A DNA stretch of 7,023 bases, from contig QNAG01000141.1 of the NCBI GenBank assembly GCA_003641415.1, positions 1-7,023 on the forward strand, given 5' to 3'. The notes beneath the pieces were generated by a model. The model searched no databases and was not told the DNA's origin. It saw only the letters and a program-made list of their open reading frames with translations. This stretch comes from Candidatus Zixiibacteriota bacterium (GTDB taxonomy: Bacteria; Zixibacteria; MSB-5A5; GN15; FEB-12). A program made the translations under genes and the position numbers. This document shows, in pieces, positions 1 through 5,430 of this stretch. The stretch's first letter is position 1. Each line of letters begins with the position of its first letter.

Positions 1-254
1 ACACCTTTATTAATTCTACCGGCGGCTAAGGGACGATTTTTTTTGTATGGATGTTGTCTATCACTTGTGATATCGATCAAATCATTGAAGGTGTACACCG
101 CAGATGACAGCAAACAATAGATAACAATAGCAATAATCGTCAGTATGATCTTCTCGGGAATGTTTAACTCTCCCGCAAAAACCAGAGCCAGTACCAAAAT
201 ACCATTCTTCAGCCATTGTGCTGGACGGATCAATTTGATGATATCATAAAACAT
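1..254 (-). CDS. UbiA-family prenyltransferase, decaprenyl-phosphate phosphoribosyltransferase-like (partial, C-terminus off window)
   Basis: Only the first 84 codons lie in the window; the gene runs off the left edge. Translating the minus strand from ATG at 254 gives a short N-terminus with LIRPAQWLKN (residues 8-17), hydrophobic stretches at about 18-29 and 37-54, then NDLIDITSD (57-65). That fits the NDxxDxxxD Mg-prenyl-diphosphate site of the UbiA superfamily. RPxQWxKN at the start, and DRxHPxKxxRPLAAG after the Asp motif, are typical of the decaprenyl-phosphate phosphoribosyltransferase branch, which moves a phosphoribosyl group onto a polyprenyl phosphate at the inner membrane. Branch assignment is from family knowledge and is not secure without the rest of the protein. 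It lies 37 bp after EpsI, so it is probably co-transcribed. The start is uncertain: there is no clear Shine-Dalgarno site, and an in-frame GTG lies 24 nt upstream. Confidence 0.85.
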   Translation of the reverse strand, partial: MFYDIIKLIRPAQWLKNGILVLALVFAGELNIPEKIILTIIAIVIYCLLSSAVYTFNDLIDITSDRQHPYKKNRPLAAGRINKG

Positions 255-291
255 GTAAAATGATACCCAACATTGCTTAAACACTCAAGTA

Positions 292-933
292 CTAATTGCT
301 AAAGGGAAGGGCACTTTCTATTTCGGTGTGTAAAGTATTATAGAACTCAACTGCATTAGTTGTGGCAGACTCAAAATCACCATTTATTATCGGTACCGTT
401 ATGCGCACAAAGGCAGCATCGGTTGGGCGCAAAAACAAAGAGTTTTTCATCAGGTCTAATTTAATGTCAAACTCGCTTCGGATACTGCCACTGCGCGTCT
501 CAAACCAATAGAACATTAATTGTTGAGAGGTTTGAGTGCGAATGAATACACGATTAACATCCTTGGTAGTACCGTTGGATAACGGTAGTATAAATGGCTC
601 CAGTCGCTCTATTTTCCATCCGCCTCCCGGCAGACAATGTTTCGGCGAGTGAATTTGACTGCCATATTTTTGTGATTTAAAATAAGCGATAAAGAGCCAA
701 TAGGCAGTGTTTTCGGCATCTACATAGCGTCTTAAGGTGGTTGTGTCGGCCTTGAGAATGTCATAGCTTGATTCGGAAAAGAGTCTTTCCTCACCAATAT
801 ACTCCCCTGTTTTATAAGTAATTGCGCTGAAGTCGGCTGGGCGTCCCGGTCTCACTTCGCTGAAGCGCAGGTAGTTACCGGCAAGCCCACCAATAATGAT
901 CAAGACCGTAGATATCAATAATGCACCTCTCAT
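292..933 (-). CDS. epsI: EpsI family protein (exosortase-associated, DUF3485)
   Basis: This 213-residue protein has one N-terminal hydrophobic anchor (about residues 3-20) followed by a soluble, presumably extracytoplasmic domain. The diagnostic motif is SPKHCLPGGGW at 96-106, the conserved SP..CLPG.GW block of the EpsI/DUF3485 family, with Cys100 as the invariant cysteine. IAYFKSQKYGSQIH just before it also fits the family. EpsI occurs either fused to the C-terminus of exosortases or as a separate gene beside them; here it is separate. Its exact biochemical role is unsettled. I chose ATG at 933 because it forms an ATGA overlap with the exosortase stop and has AGGAAA 8 nt upstream. An in-frame ATG at 963 would add 10 residues but lacks a ribosome binding site and sits deeper inside the exosortase gene. 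Confidence 0.92.
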   Translation of the reverse strand: MRGALLISTVLIIIGGLAGNYLRFSEVRPGRPADFSAITYKTGEYIGEERLFSESSYDILKADTTTLRRYVDAENTAYWLFIAYFKSQKYGSQIHSPKHCLPGGGWKIERLEPFILPLSNGTTKDVNRVFIRTQTSQQLMFYWFETRSGSIRSEFDIKLDLMKNSLFLRPTDAAFVRITVPIINGDFESATTNAVEFYNTLHTEIESALPFSN

Positions 934-1775
934 TTGAATACTTTCCTGAGGATGAATCCGCATATGAAGAGTAAAATGAAAGCTACAACAAACACCAACA
1001 ACCCCATAATAGAATGGAATGGCTCTTCAGTCACTTGTTCTGAAATCACCGCAACAACAACAGCCGTCACAAGAACTCTGAATACATTACCTGCAATGGC
1101 TATAGGAATCGTGAGCAGGAAAAGAAAAGCTTGAGCAATAAAGCGTTTCTGGCTTGTATAGGCATATATCGCACTCAACGCAAGAAGTGACACAAGTGAC
1201 CTGATCCCGGAGCAGGCTTCCGCAACTTCCAGCGTATGTTCGGTAATGTGTATAATATTTCCCTGGCGAACAGCGTTCATACCGATAGTGTTCAATACCA
1301 CAACCGTGATCTTTGTAGCCAGAGTTTGCATGGGAAAAGTGATGGCATAATAAATGACATACGGAATAGGAATCATAAACAGAAGGAAGAATAAAGGGAA
1401 CCATACAGCGCGAGTTATTTTTGAACCCAGCAAATATAAAGTTAATCCGAAAAGAGCCAAAACAAATGAAAAGCGCAAAGTGAAATACTCCGCAGAACCG
1501 TTAGCAACAACGAACAGCACTATGGAAAATAACAAGAGTACCAGACCGCGACGATCAGTGCTTTGTGGAATATCTCCCAGTGTGTCTTTCCTTTTCCAAA
1601 TTAGTGCGATAGAGACAATTGGGATCAGAAAACCATGAGAATAGTTAGGGTCTTCCCACCAATCCTTGACTAAATCGAAAAGAGCTGGTAGATAGACCAG
1701 CACCAAACCAATAAAAGGTATTAATAATTGACGAATGGAAATATGGGATGATGTTGCAGTAGTATTCTGTGTCAT
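930..1775 (-). CDS. xrt: Exosortase (transmembrane cysteine transpeptidase family)
   Basis: This is a 281-residue polytopic inner-membrane protein with about eight hydrophobic segments. Family motifs appear in order: DPNYSHGFLIP (42-52), PLFFLLFMIPIP (127-138), EVAEACSGIRSL (183-194) with the proposed catalytic Cys188, IPIAIAGNVFRV (223-234) with Arg233, and FHSIMGLLVF (253-262) with His254. The Cys/Arg/His trio of exosortases and archaeosortases is therefore intact. The family cleaves C-terminal sorting tags (PEP-CTERM-like) from exported proteins, usually in strains that make exopolysaccharide. Length is normal for the core exosortase without a fused EpsI domain; EpsI follows as a separate gene overlapping by 4 bp. 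I see no tagged substrate in the window. The ATG is the first start after an upstream in-frame stop; AGGA lies only 2 nt before it, closer than usual. The subclass cannot be given by eye. Confidence 0.95.
   Translation of the reverse strand: MTQNTTATSSHISIRQLLIPFIGLVLVYLPALFDLVKDWWEDPNYSHGFLIPIVSIALIWKRKDTLGDIPQSTDRRGLVLLLFSIVLFVVANGSAEYFTLRFSFVLALFGLTLYLLGSKITRAVWFPLFFLLFMIPIPYVIYYAITFPMQTLATKITVVVLNTIGMNAVRQGNIIHITEHTLEVAEACSGIRSLVSLLALSAIYAYTSQKRFIAQAFLFLLTIPIAIAGNVFRVLVTAVVVAVISEQVTEEPFHSIMGLLVFVVAFILLFICGFILRKVFK
942..947 (-). promoter_or_regulatory. Ribosome binding site of epsI
   Basis: AGGAAA on the minus strand lies 8 nt before ATG 933 and inside the end of the exosortase gene. It supports 933 rather than 963 as the epsI start. 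With the ATGA stop/start overlap it suggests translational coupling of exosortase and EpsI. Confidence 0.6.
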
Positions 1776-1786
1776 GATCCTGCTAA

Positions 1787-1814
1787 CTTATATGGTACTG
1801 ATCAAACAAAGCAA
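1787..1814 (-). promoter_or_regulatory. Possible sigma70-type promoter for the exosortase operon
   Basis: On the minus strand TTGCTT (1809-1814) and TATAAG (1787-1792) are separated by 16 bp. The expected transcription start near 1780 would leave only about five nucleotides before ATG 1775. In such AT-rich DNA this match could be chance. Confidence 0.3.
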
Positions 1815-1934
1815 CTTATTATTGAGTAATCGACATCAAAGGCTCTAATATTGAGTCAACTCTCGTGAAGATGCCAATACAATCATAATAAATTATCAAC
1901 TAAGTAAATAGTTTCCCCGCACCGTTGTATTGAG

Positions 1935-1940
1935 TATAAT
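1935..1940 (+). promoter_or_regulatory. Possible -10 box (TATAAT) for the lipid kinase gene
   Basis: A perfect TATAAT ends 9 nt before ATG 1950. No good -35 box lies at the right distance (TTTCCC at 1912-1917 is the best). If it is real, transcription would begin at about 1947 and the mRNA would be almost leaderless, which fits the absence of a Shine-Dalgarno site before this ATG. Confidence 0.3.
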
Positions 1941-1949
1941 TCCAGAACT

Positions 1950-2897
1950 ATGAGACAGAGACATCAGAAAGGACCTCGCCCGCATTTCCTGGTACTGGTA
2001 AATCGGCAGGCAACAAATTATAATAAGAACAGTTTGCGCCGATTGACCACATCTATCCATGATCGGGGAGGGTTGTACACGATTGAGGAACCGGCGTCAG
2101 CAGAAGAGTTGTTAAAACAAACACAGTTGGCTTGCGGTCTCAGGCGAAGCCACCAAAGGTTACCAGCTTATATGACCAGACGAGGTAAGGTGACATCGTT
2201 GGTAGCAGCGGGAGGAGATGGTACTGTCAATCTCGTTGCACGTTCTGCTATTGAGGCTGAACTACCGCTGGGGATTCTACCACTTGGGAAAAACAACGAC
2301 ATCGCCCGATCATTTAACCCCTCCCTCGACCTTGAACGTTCGATAACAGCCATTACCGAGCGCAACTATAGACAGATTGATACAATGATAGTTGACAAAA
2401 AACTGGTGGTGGGATCAATGTCATTCGGTCTGCTGGTTCAACTGCAAAAGGAACTTGGTGATAAAGCGTGGCCGCGATTCGCATTTCGCCGGACGGCATG
2501 GGGCTCCAAAATAGCAGACAGTATCAAAATACGACGAGTAACTTTAAAGATGGATTCCTTTCGCTTTGATATCCAACCAACATTACTAAATATAAATTTG
2601 TTACCATACTCGCTTGGGCTTCACCTGTCTCCGGCTTCCTTATTCGATGATCAACAGGCCGAGATAATATTTGATGTTGGTTGCTCAAACCCCGTTTTAG
2701 GAAAGTTCATTAGCCATGTGTATAAGGGGGAATATATATACGGTAGTGAAATTCGGTTGCTTCGCGGATCAGTAATTCATCTTCACCTGGTTGGAAAACA
2801 GCAAGTTTTAATTGACGGTGAGAGAGTTCAACTGTCAGTCAACGAGGTGGAAATGAAAGTAGGTGAAAAGCGTCTTAAGTTATTCTGTTATAAATAA
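1950..2897 (+). CDS. Diacylglycerol kinase family lipid kinase (DAGK catalytic domain)
   Basis: This 315-residue soluble protein has the size and order of the bacterial DgkB/YegS/LCB5-like family, which phosphorylates diacylglycerol or related lipids with ATP at the inner membrane. Visible parts: FLVLVNRQ near the N-terminus (13-20), the ATP-binding GGDGT (88-92), ILPLGKNNDIARSF (109-122) matching the family P.GT.ND.AR block, a long beta-rich C-terminal domain, and VLIDGE (286-291), the usual late 'DGE' motif. Lys114 stands where most members have Thr (GKNND instead of GTxND). Residues 61-80 are basic and differ from the usual linker. The start ATG has no ribosome binding site; a TATAAT ends 9 nt upstream. 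The next gene begins 1 nt after its stop. Lipid substrate is unknown. Confidence 0.9.
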   Translation: MRQRHQKGPRPHFLVLVNRQATNYNKNSLRRLTTSIHDRGGLYTIEEPASAEELLKQTQLACGLRRSHQRLPAYMTRRGKVTSLVAAGGDGTVNLVARSAIEAELPLGILPLGKNNDIARSFNPSLDLERSITAITERNYRQIDTMIVDKKLVVGSMSFGLLVQLQKELGDKAWPRFAFRRTAWGSKIADSIKIRRVTLKMDSFRFDIQPTLLNINLLPYSLGLHLSPASLFDDQQAEIIFDVGCSNPVLGKFISHVYKGEYIYGSEIRLLRGSVIHLHLVGKQQVLIDGERVQLSVNEVEMKVGEKRLKLFCYK

Positions 2898-2898
2898 T

Positions 2899-3561
2899 AT
2901 GCGACTAATAATATTCCTATTTCTAACCTTATTGCCTGTTGATATAATCGCCTCCGAAGAAGACGATAATATTCCCGACACAGCCAATATAGATAATACT
3001 CTCGATTCCACGTTAAACGACAGCAATTCCACTGTCGGTGATACTGCAATTATTGAGACCCTATCTGCAATTGACACTATTCTCTTCCTTCAGGGAAAGC
3101 AATTGGCGTCCTATACTCCCGTGTCGGACTCAACCAATTTTGAACAACACCTGTGCCAAAATCCGACCAAAGCTCTTTTCAAATCAATGGTGTTGCCAGG
3201 TTGGGGACAGCTTGGAAACCGCCGCTACTTCAAAGCGGCTCTTTGCGCTAGTTTGGAGGTCTGGCTGATCAGCTCTGCAATTAAGTACGGCAGAGAAGCC
3301 TCCGATTTCTATGAATTGTACGAAAGTGATACGACCATATCAGGTCGAAATTCATATTACAGTTCATATATAAATCGCAAGGACAGCCGTAACAAGTACA
3401 GATGGTTTGTTGTTATTGTTTCCTTTCTCTCAATGTTTGATGCCTATGTTGATGCCCAACTATCAGGGTTCCCAGATAAGAAATCTATGGAAAACGTAAA
3501 TTTTGAAATAGGACCAGACAACAGGGGTGGTGTACAAGCTGTTGTATCGGTACCTTTCTAA
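2899..3561 (+). CDS. DUF5683-like secreted/membrane protein of unknown function
   Basis: This is a 220-residue protein of unknown function. Residues 1-18 form a signal peptide or membrane anchor with a plausible cleavage after DIIA. Residues 19-60 are acidic and low in complexity (Asp/Asn/Thr/Ser-rich), probably an exposed linker. Residues 89-135 carry PTKALFKSMVLPGWGQLGNRRYFKAAL, which resembles the P.kA...SlllPG.GQ.yN..y.Ka block of DUF5683 proteins common in the FCB group. A second hydrophobic segment lies at about 168-182, and the C-terminus GGVQAVVSVPF looks like a terminal beta strand. I chose ATG 2899 because it begins the signal peptide and follows the kinase TAA by 1 nt, suggesting stop-restart coupling. 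An in-frame GTG at 2863 would add 12 residues inside the kinase gene and put them before the signal peptide. Confidence 0.75.
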   Translation: MRLIIFLFLTLLPVDIIASEEDDNIPDTANIDNTLDSTLNDSNSTVGDTAIIETLSAIDTILFLQGKQLASYTPVSDSTNFEQHLCQNPTKALFKSMVLPGWGQLGNRRYFKAALCASLEVWLISSAIKYGREASDFYELYESDTTISGRNSYYSSYINRKDSRNKYRWFVVIVSFLSMFDAYVDAQLSGFPDKKSMENVNFEIGPDNRGGVQAVVSVPF

Positions 3562-3610
3562 TCAGGCTGTTAGACAAAGGTTGATCTTGCAATGATTTTC
3601 CAGACCTTAT
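3562..3610. other. Short convergent intergenic gap
   Basis: These 49 bp separate the ends of the plus-strand DUF5683-like gene and the minus-strand permease gene. Both transcripts should end here, but I see only a weak, interrupted pairing (AAGGT/ACCTT around ATC/GAT, 3577-3607) and no U-tract. No intrinsic terminator can be called. Confidence 0.4.
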
Positions 3611-4369
3611 TTAGTAATCAATTCTGCGGCTAACGAACACAGCCAGTGCCATCGCAACGACCGCCATACAGGCGAGAATCCCCAGGTCTGATGAGAACGA
3701 ACCCATGTCGGGCAGAAGGTACGCTCGACGGGTCAGGTTGCAGGTGTAGGTAAGCGGATTGACTATGCCTATTGCCTGTATCCATGCTGGCGCCCGAGAG
3801 ATGTCATAGTACATGCTACTCGAAAATATCAAAGGCATTGAAATGAACATCATCAGCACTTCTCTTACGTCATCACGTTTAAGGAACAGGCCAAGAGCAA
3901 GGCCAAGTGACAACCATACCGAAGATCCCAACAAAATCGTCAGGAGGAACAGTCCAAGATTCTGCAAGCTGAACAACTCAACTTGACCGCTCGATATCAA
4001 CATAGCCAGAAAGATAAGCAACACAATTTTAGCTATGTTTATCGCTAATTGAGCGATGAGTTTCCCGCCTAAGTATTCACCTAAACCGCCCCGGGAAAGG
4101 ACAATTATGCCCAGCATACCGGACATTCTGTCATGCCGGATGAGCGTCAGAGATATTTGGAATGTCATGAAGGTAATGTAACCTACCAATCCTGGAGTAA
4201 AATAATCAAGATAATCAATAGCAGAGCCACCATACGAAAATGACGCAAGGTTGCGACCTAGAGCCACAGCAAAGAAAATCAGTAGAAACAAAGGAGTAAT
4301 GAAGTGAAATATAATCATCATCAGAGAAGTCTGGAGAGCCTTAAATTCCTTCCATATTATCGGTATCAT
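3611..4369 (-). CDS. ABC-2 type transporter permease
   Basis: This 252-residue inner-membrane protein has six hydrophobic segments (about 18-37, 60-78, 106-126, 137-163, 171-187 and 229-247), the normal ABC-2 permease layout and length for the NodJ/drug-exporter type. The N-terminus has the usual amphipathic WKEFKAL stretch before the first helix. Residues 204-216 (NPLTYTCNLTRRA) match the NP.TY....R motif before the last helix. It forms the membrane channel for the ATPase encoded just upstream. Its ATG overlaps the ATPase stop as ATGA, and a strong GGAGG lies 9 nt before it. The substrate cannot be read from sequence; polysaccharide, lipid or small-molecule export are all possible. It is the last gene of the minus-strand run, and its stop lies 49 bp from the convergent DUF5683-like gene. 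Confidence 0.93.
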   Translation of the reverse strand: MIPIIWKEFKALQTSLMMIIFHFITPLFLLIFFAVALGRNLASFSYGGSAIDYLDYFTPGLVGYITFMTFQISLTLIRHDRMSGMLGIIVLSRGGLGEYLGGKLIAQLAINIAKIVLLIFLAMLISSGQVELFSLQNLGLFLLTILLGSSVWLSLGLALGLFLKRDDVREVLMMFISMPLIFSSSMYYDISRAPAWIQAIGIVNPLTYTCNLTRRAYLLPDMGSFSSDLGILACMAVVAMALAVFVSRRIDY

Positions 4370-5277
4370 GATACTTCCCCTCCGTATTTGTCAAAGAGAT
4401 CTGTCAGAGATATCCGGTGCTCTTTAAGACTTACTACTCCGGGTTTATTGGAAATGTTATCAAGAAACGAAAAAATACTGCTATTGTATTCGGAGAATGT
4501 CAACGCTATTTCATCCTTTCCTTTAGTCACAACAGACACCCCTTCCGGACATGAATATGAACTTGTGTCAAAATGACCAGCAAGTTTACAATCGAGATGG
4601 ATAACATTATCAGCAGAAAGGTTGTTCGTAGTTCCAGTATACAGAAGCCTGCCATGATTAATAAATCCAACCTTATCGCAGGTCTTTTCGATCTCTGTCA
4701 TATCATTAGACGCCAGCAGAATAGTGCATCCGGTTGTTTTGGCGTAGTCTCGGATGGATCTCCATATTATAAGTTTGCCTTGAATATCTATTCCCAGAGT
4801 CGGTTCGTCGAGAAGGATATATCGAGGTTTTCCAAGAAAGGTCCGCGCAAGTTGAGCTCTTCGGAACTGTCCTCCAGAAATAGCAAAAGGATTTTTCTTT
4901 ATAAAGTCGGTTATTCCAAAAGTGTTAGCCAACTTCTCTATAGAGGCTTTTACCTCTTTTGATGGCACACGGACAAGCTTGCAGTAATAGCGCAAATTGT
5001 CTCTGACATTCAACATCGCATCCAACGCCTTACCCTGTGGCATAAGAGCTATTTCTCTTCTGGCGGCTCGACCGTCTTTTCCACCCAGTAGTGAGACCGT
5101 TCCCCCATCAGGAGTCAACAGAGTTGAGCATATACGCATAGTTGTGGTTTTGCCTGCGCCGTTGGGACCAAGCAGTCCAAATATAGCGCCCTTTTCCACT
5201 GTAAGTGATAGGGCATCCAATGCCTTGGTGGCGCCAAAGGATTTAGAAATATTGTTTAGTTTGATTGCTGTTGTCAT
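4366..5277 (-). CDS. ABC transporter ATP-binding protein
   Basis: This 303-residue ATPase partners the ABC-2 permease downstream. Elements in order: Walker A GPNGAGKTT (37-45), Q-loop Gln81 in LMPQGKAL, signature SGGQ (134-137) in ISGGQFRRAQLAR, Walker B YILLDEPT (153-160) with Glu158, and D-loop LGID (161-164). The switch position, normally His in a TTHDM-like string, is Asn191 (ASNDM). Residues about 220-303 form a C-terminal extension ending ISLTDLFDKYGG, like the DUF4162 tail of drug- and polysaccharide-type exporters. I chose ATG 5277: GAGG lies 8 nt upstream and the conserved fold begins at once (IKLNNISKSFG). The frame is open to 5370, but that extension lacks a ribosome binding site and overlaps the better-supported small ORF. 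The substrate is unknown. Confidence 0.95.
   Translation of the reverse strand: MTTAIKLNNISKSFGATKALDALSLTVEKGAIFGLLGPNGAGKTTTMRICSTLLTPDGGTVSLLGGKDGRAARREIALMPQGKALDAMLNVRDNLRYYCKLVRVPSKEVKASIEKLANTFGITDFIKKNPFAISGGQFRRAQLARTFLGKPRYILLDEPTLGIDIQGKLIIWRSIRDYAKTTGCTILLASNDMTEIEKTCDKVGFINHGRLLYTGTTNNLSADNVIHLDCKLAGHFDTSSYSCPEGVSVVTKGKDEIALTFSEYNSSIFSFLDNISNKPGVVSLKEHRISLTDLFDKYGGEVS
4379..4383 (-). promoter_or_regulatory. Ribosome binding site of the ABC permease
   Basis: GGAGG on the minus strand, 9 nt before ATG 4369, lies inside the last codons of the ATPase (KYGGEVS). Together with the ATGA overlap it points to coupled, balanced synthesis of the two subunits. Confidence 0.7.
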
Positions 5278-5285
5278 TATGTCAA

Positions 5286-5289
5286 CCTC
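5286..5289 (-). promoter_or_regulatory. Ribosome binding site of the ABC ATPase, overlapping the small-ORF stop
   Basis: GAGG on the minus strand lies 8 nt before ATG 5277. The TGA stop of the upstream small ORF (5288-5290) shares two bases with it. A ribosome ending the small ORF would therefore stand on this site, so initiation on the ATPase could depend on translation of the small ORF. Confidence 0.65.
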
Positions 5290-5395
5290 ATTTGGTTTGT
5301 GCTTTTGGGACAGTTGGGCTGCACACCAACATCCGGGCCATACACTGTGTAGACATCTCTGATACACCACCCAAGTTGGTAGATACGCTTTTCAT
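5288..5395 (-). CDS. Hypothetical 35-residue small protein or leader peptide upstream of the ABC transporter
   Basis: I do not recognise this peptide. It starts at ATG 5395 (MKSVSTNLGG...) and ends ...TVPKAQTK at TGA 5288-5290. It has two cysteines (18 and 25), four methionines counting the start, a basic C-terminus, and no membrane segment or clear signal peptide. The case for translation is its ribosome binding site, GAGG 8 nt before ATG, the same core and spacing as the ATPase site. Its stop also overlaps the ATPase ribosome binding site. It lies 35 bp after the barrel gene, so it fills the otherwise empty 153-bp gap. It could be a regulatory leader peptide, a small transporter accessory protein, or an exported peptide. 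It could also be a chance frame: without homologues coding is unproven. Confidence 0.45.
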   Translation of the reverse strand: MKSVSTNLGGVSEMSTQCMARMLVCSPTVPKAQTK

Positions 5396-5403
5396 AATAC
5401 TCA

Positions 5404-5407
5404 CCTC
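5404..5407 (-). promoter_or_regulatory. Ribosome binding site of the 35-codon small ORF
   Basis: GAGG (within AGAGGTGA) on the minus strand lies 8 nt before ATG 5395. It is the clearest start signal in the 153-bp gap between the barrel gene and the ATPase and is the main reason to believe the small ORF. Confidence 0.5.
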
Positions 5408-5430
5408 TATCCGTTTGTTCACTTATCCAC

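Larger units (their letters stand above)
1776..1949. promoter_or_regulatory. Divergent intergenic region with three TATTGAGT octamers
   Basis: This 174-bp AT-rich gap separates the exosortase gene (minus) from the lipid kinase gene (plus), so it should hold both promoters. The octamer TATTGAGT occurs three times in the same orientation, at 1820-1827, 1849-1856 and 1928-1935. The last copy overlaps the first T of a TATAAT hexamer. I see no convincing gene here; the longest open stretch is an 18-codon ATG frame at about 1793 with no ribosome binding site. An operator role for the octamers is inference. Confidence 0.5.

Noticed and set aside
934..963. Upstream start for epsI at 963.
   Set aside because: No Shine-Dalgarno site before it, while ATG 933 has AGGAAA and a 4-bp ATGA overlap with the exosortase stop.
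1087..1404. A 105-codon minus-strand frame inside the exosortase gene.
   Set aside because: It is another frame of a strongly supported gene; its Cys/His/Tyr-rich product is typical of a shadow frame.
1793..1849. An 18-codon ATG frame in the divergent intergenic region.
   Set aside because: No ribosome binding site, very short, and it runs through one of the repeated octamers; likely chance.
3577..3607. Possible bidirectional terminator hairpin between the convergent genes.
   Set aside because: Pairing is only 5 + 3 bp with mismatched interior and no T-run, so it does not reach the standard for an intrinsic terminator.
4573..4962. A 129-codon plus-strand frame antisense to the ABC ATPase.
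   Set aside because: It lies wholly opposite an ATPase with all motifs intact, and has no recognisable domain or start signal.
5278..5370. N-terminal extension of the ABC ATPase to 5370.
   Set aside because: ATG 5277 has a proper ribosome binding site and begins right at the conserved ABC fold. The extension (Cys/Trp-rich) is unlike ABC ATPase N-termini.
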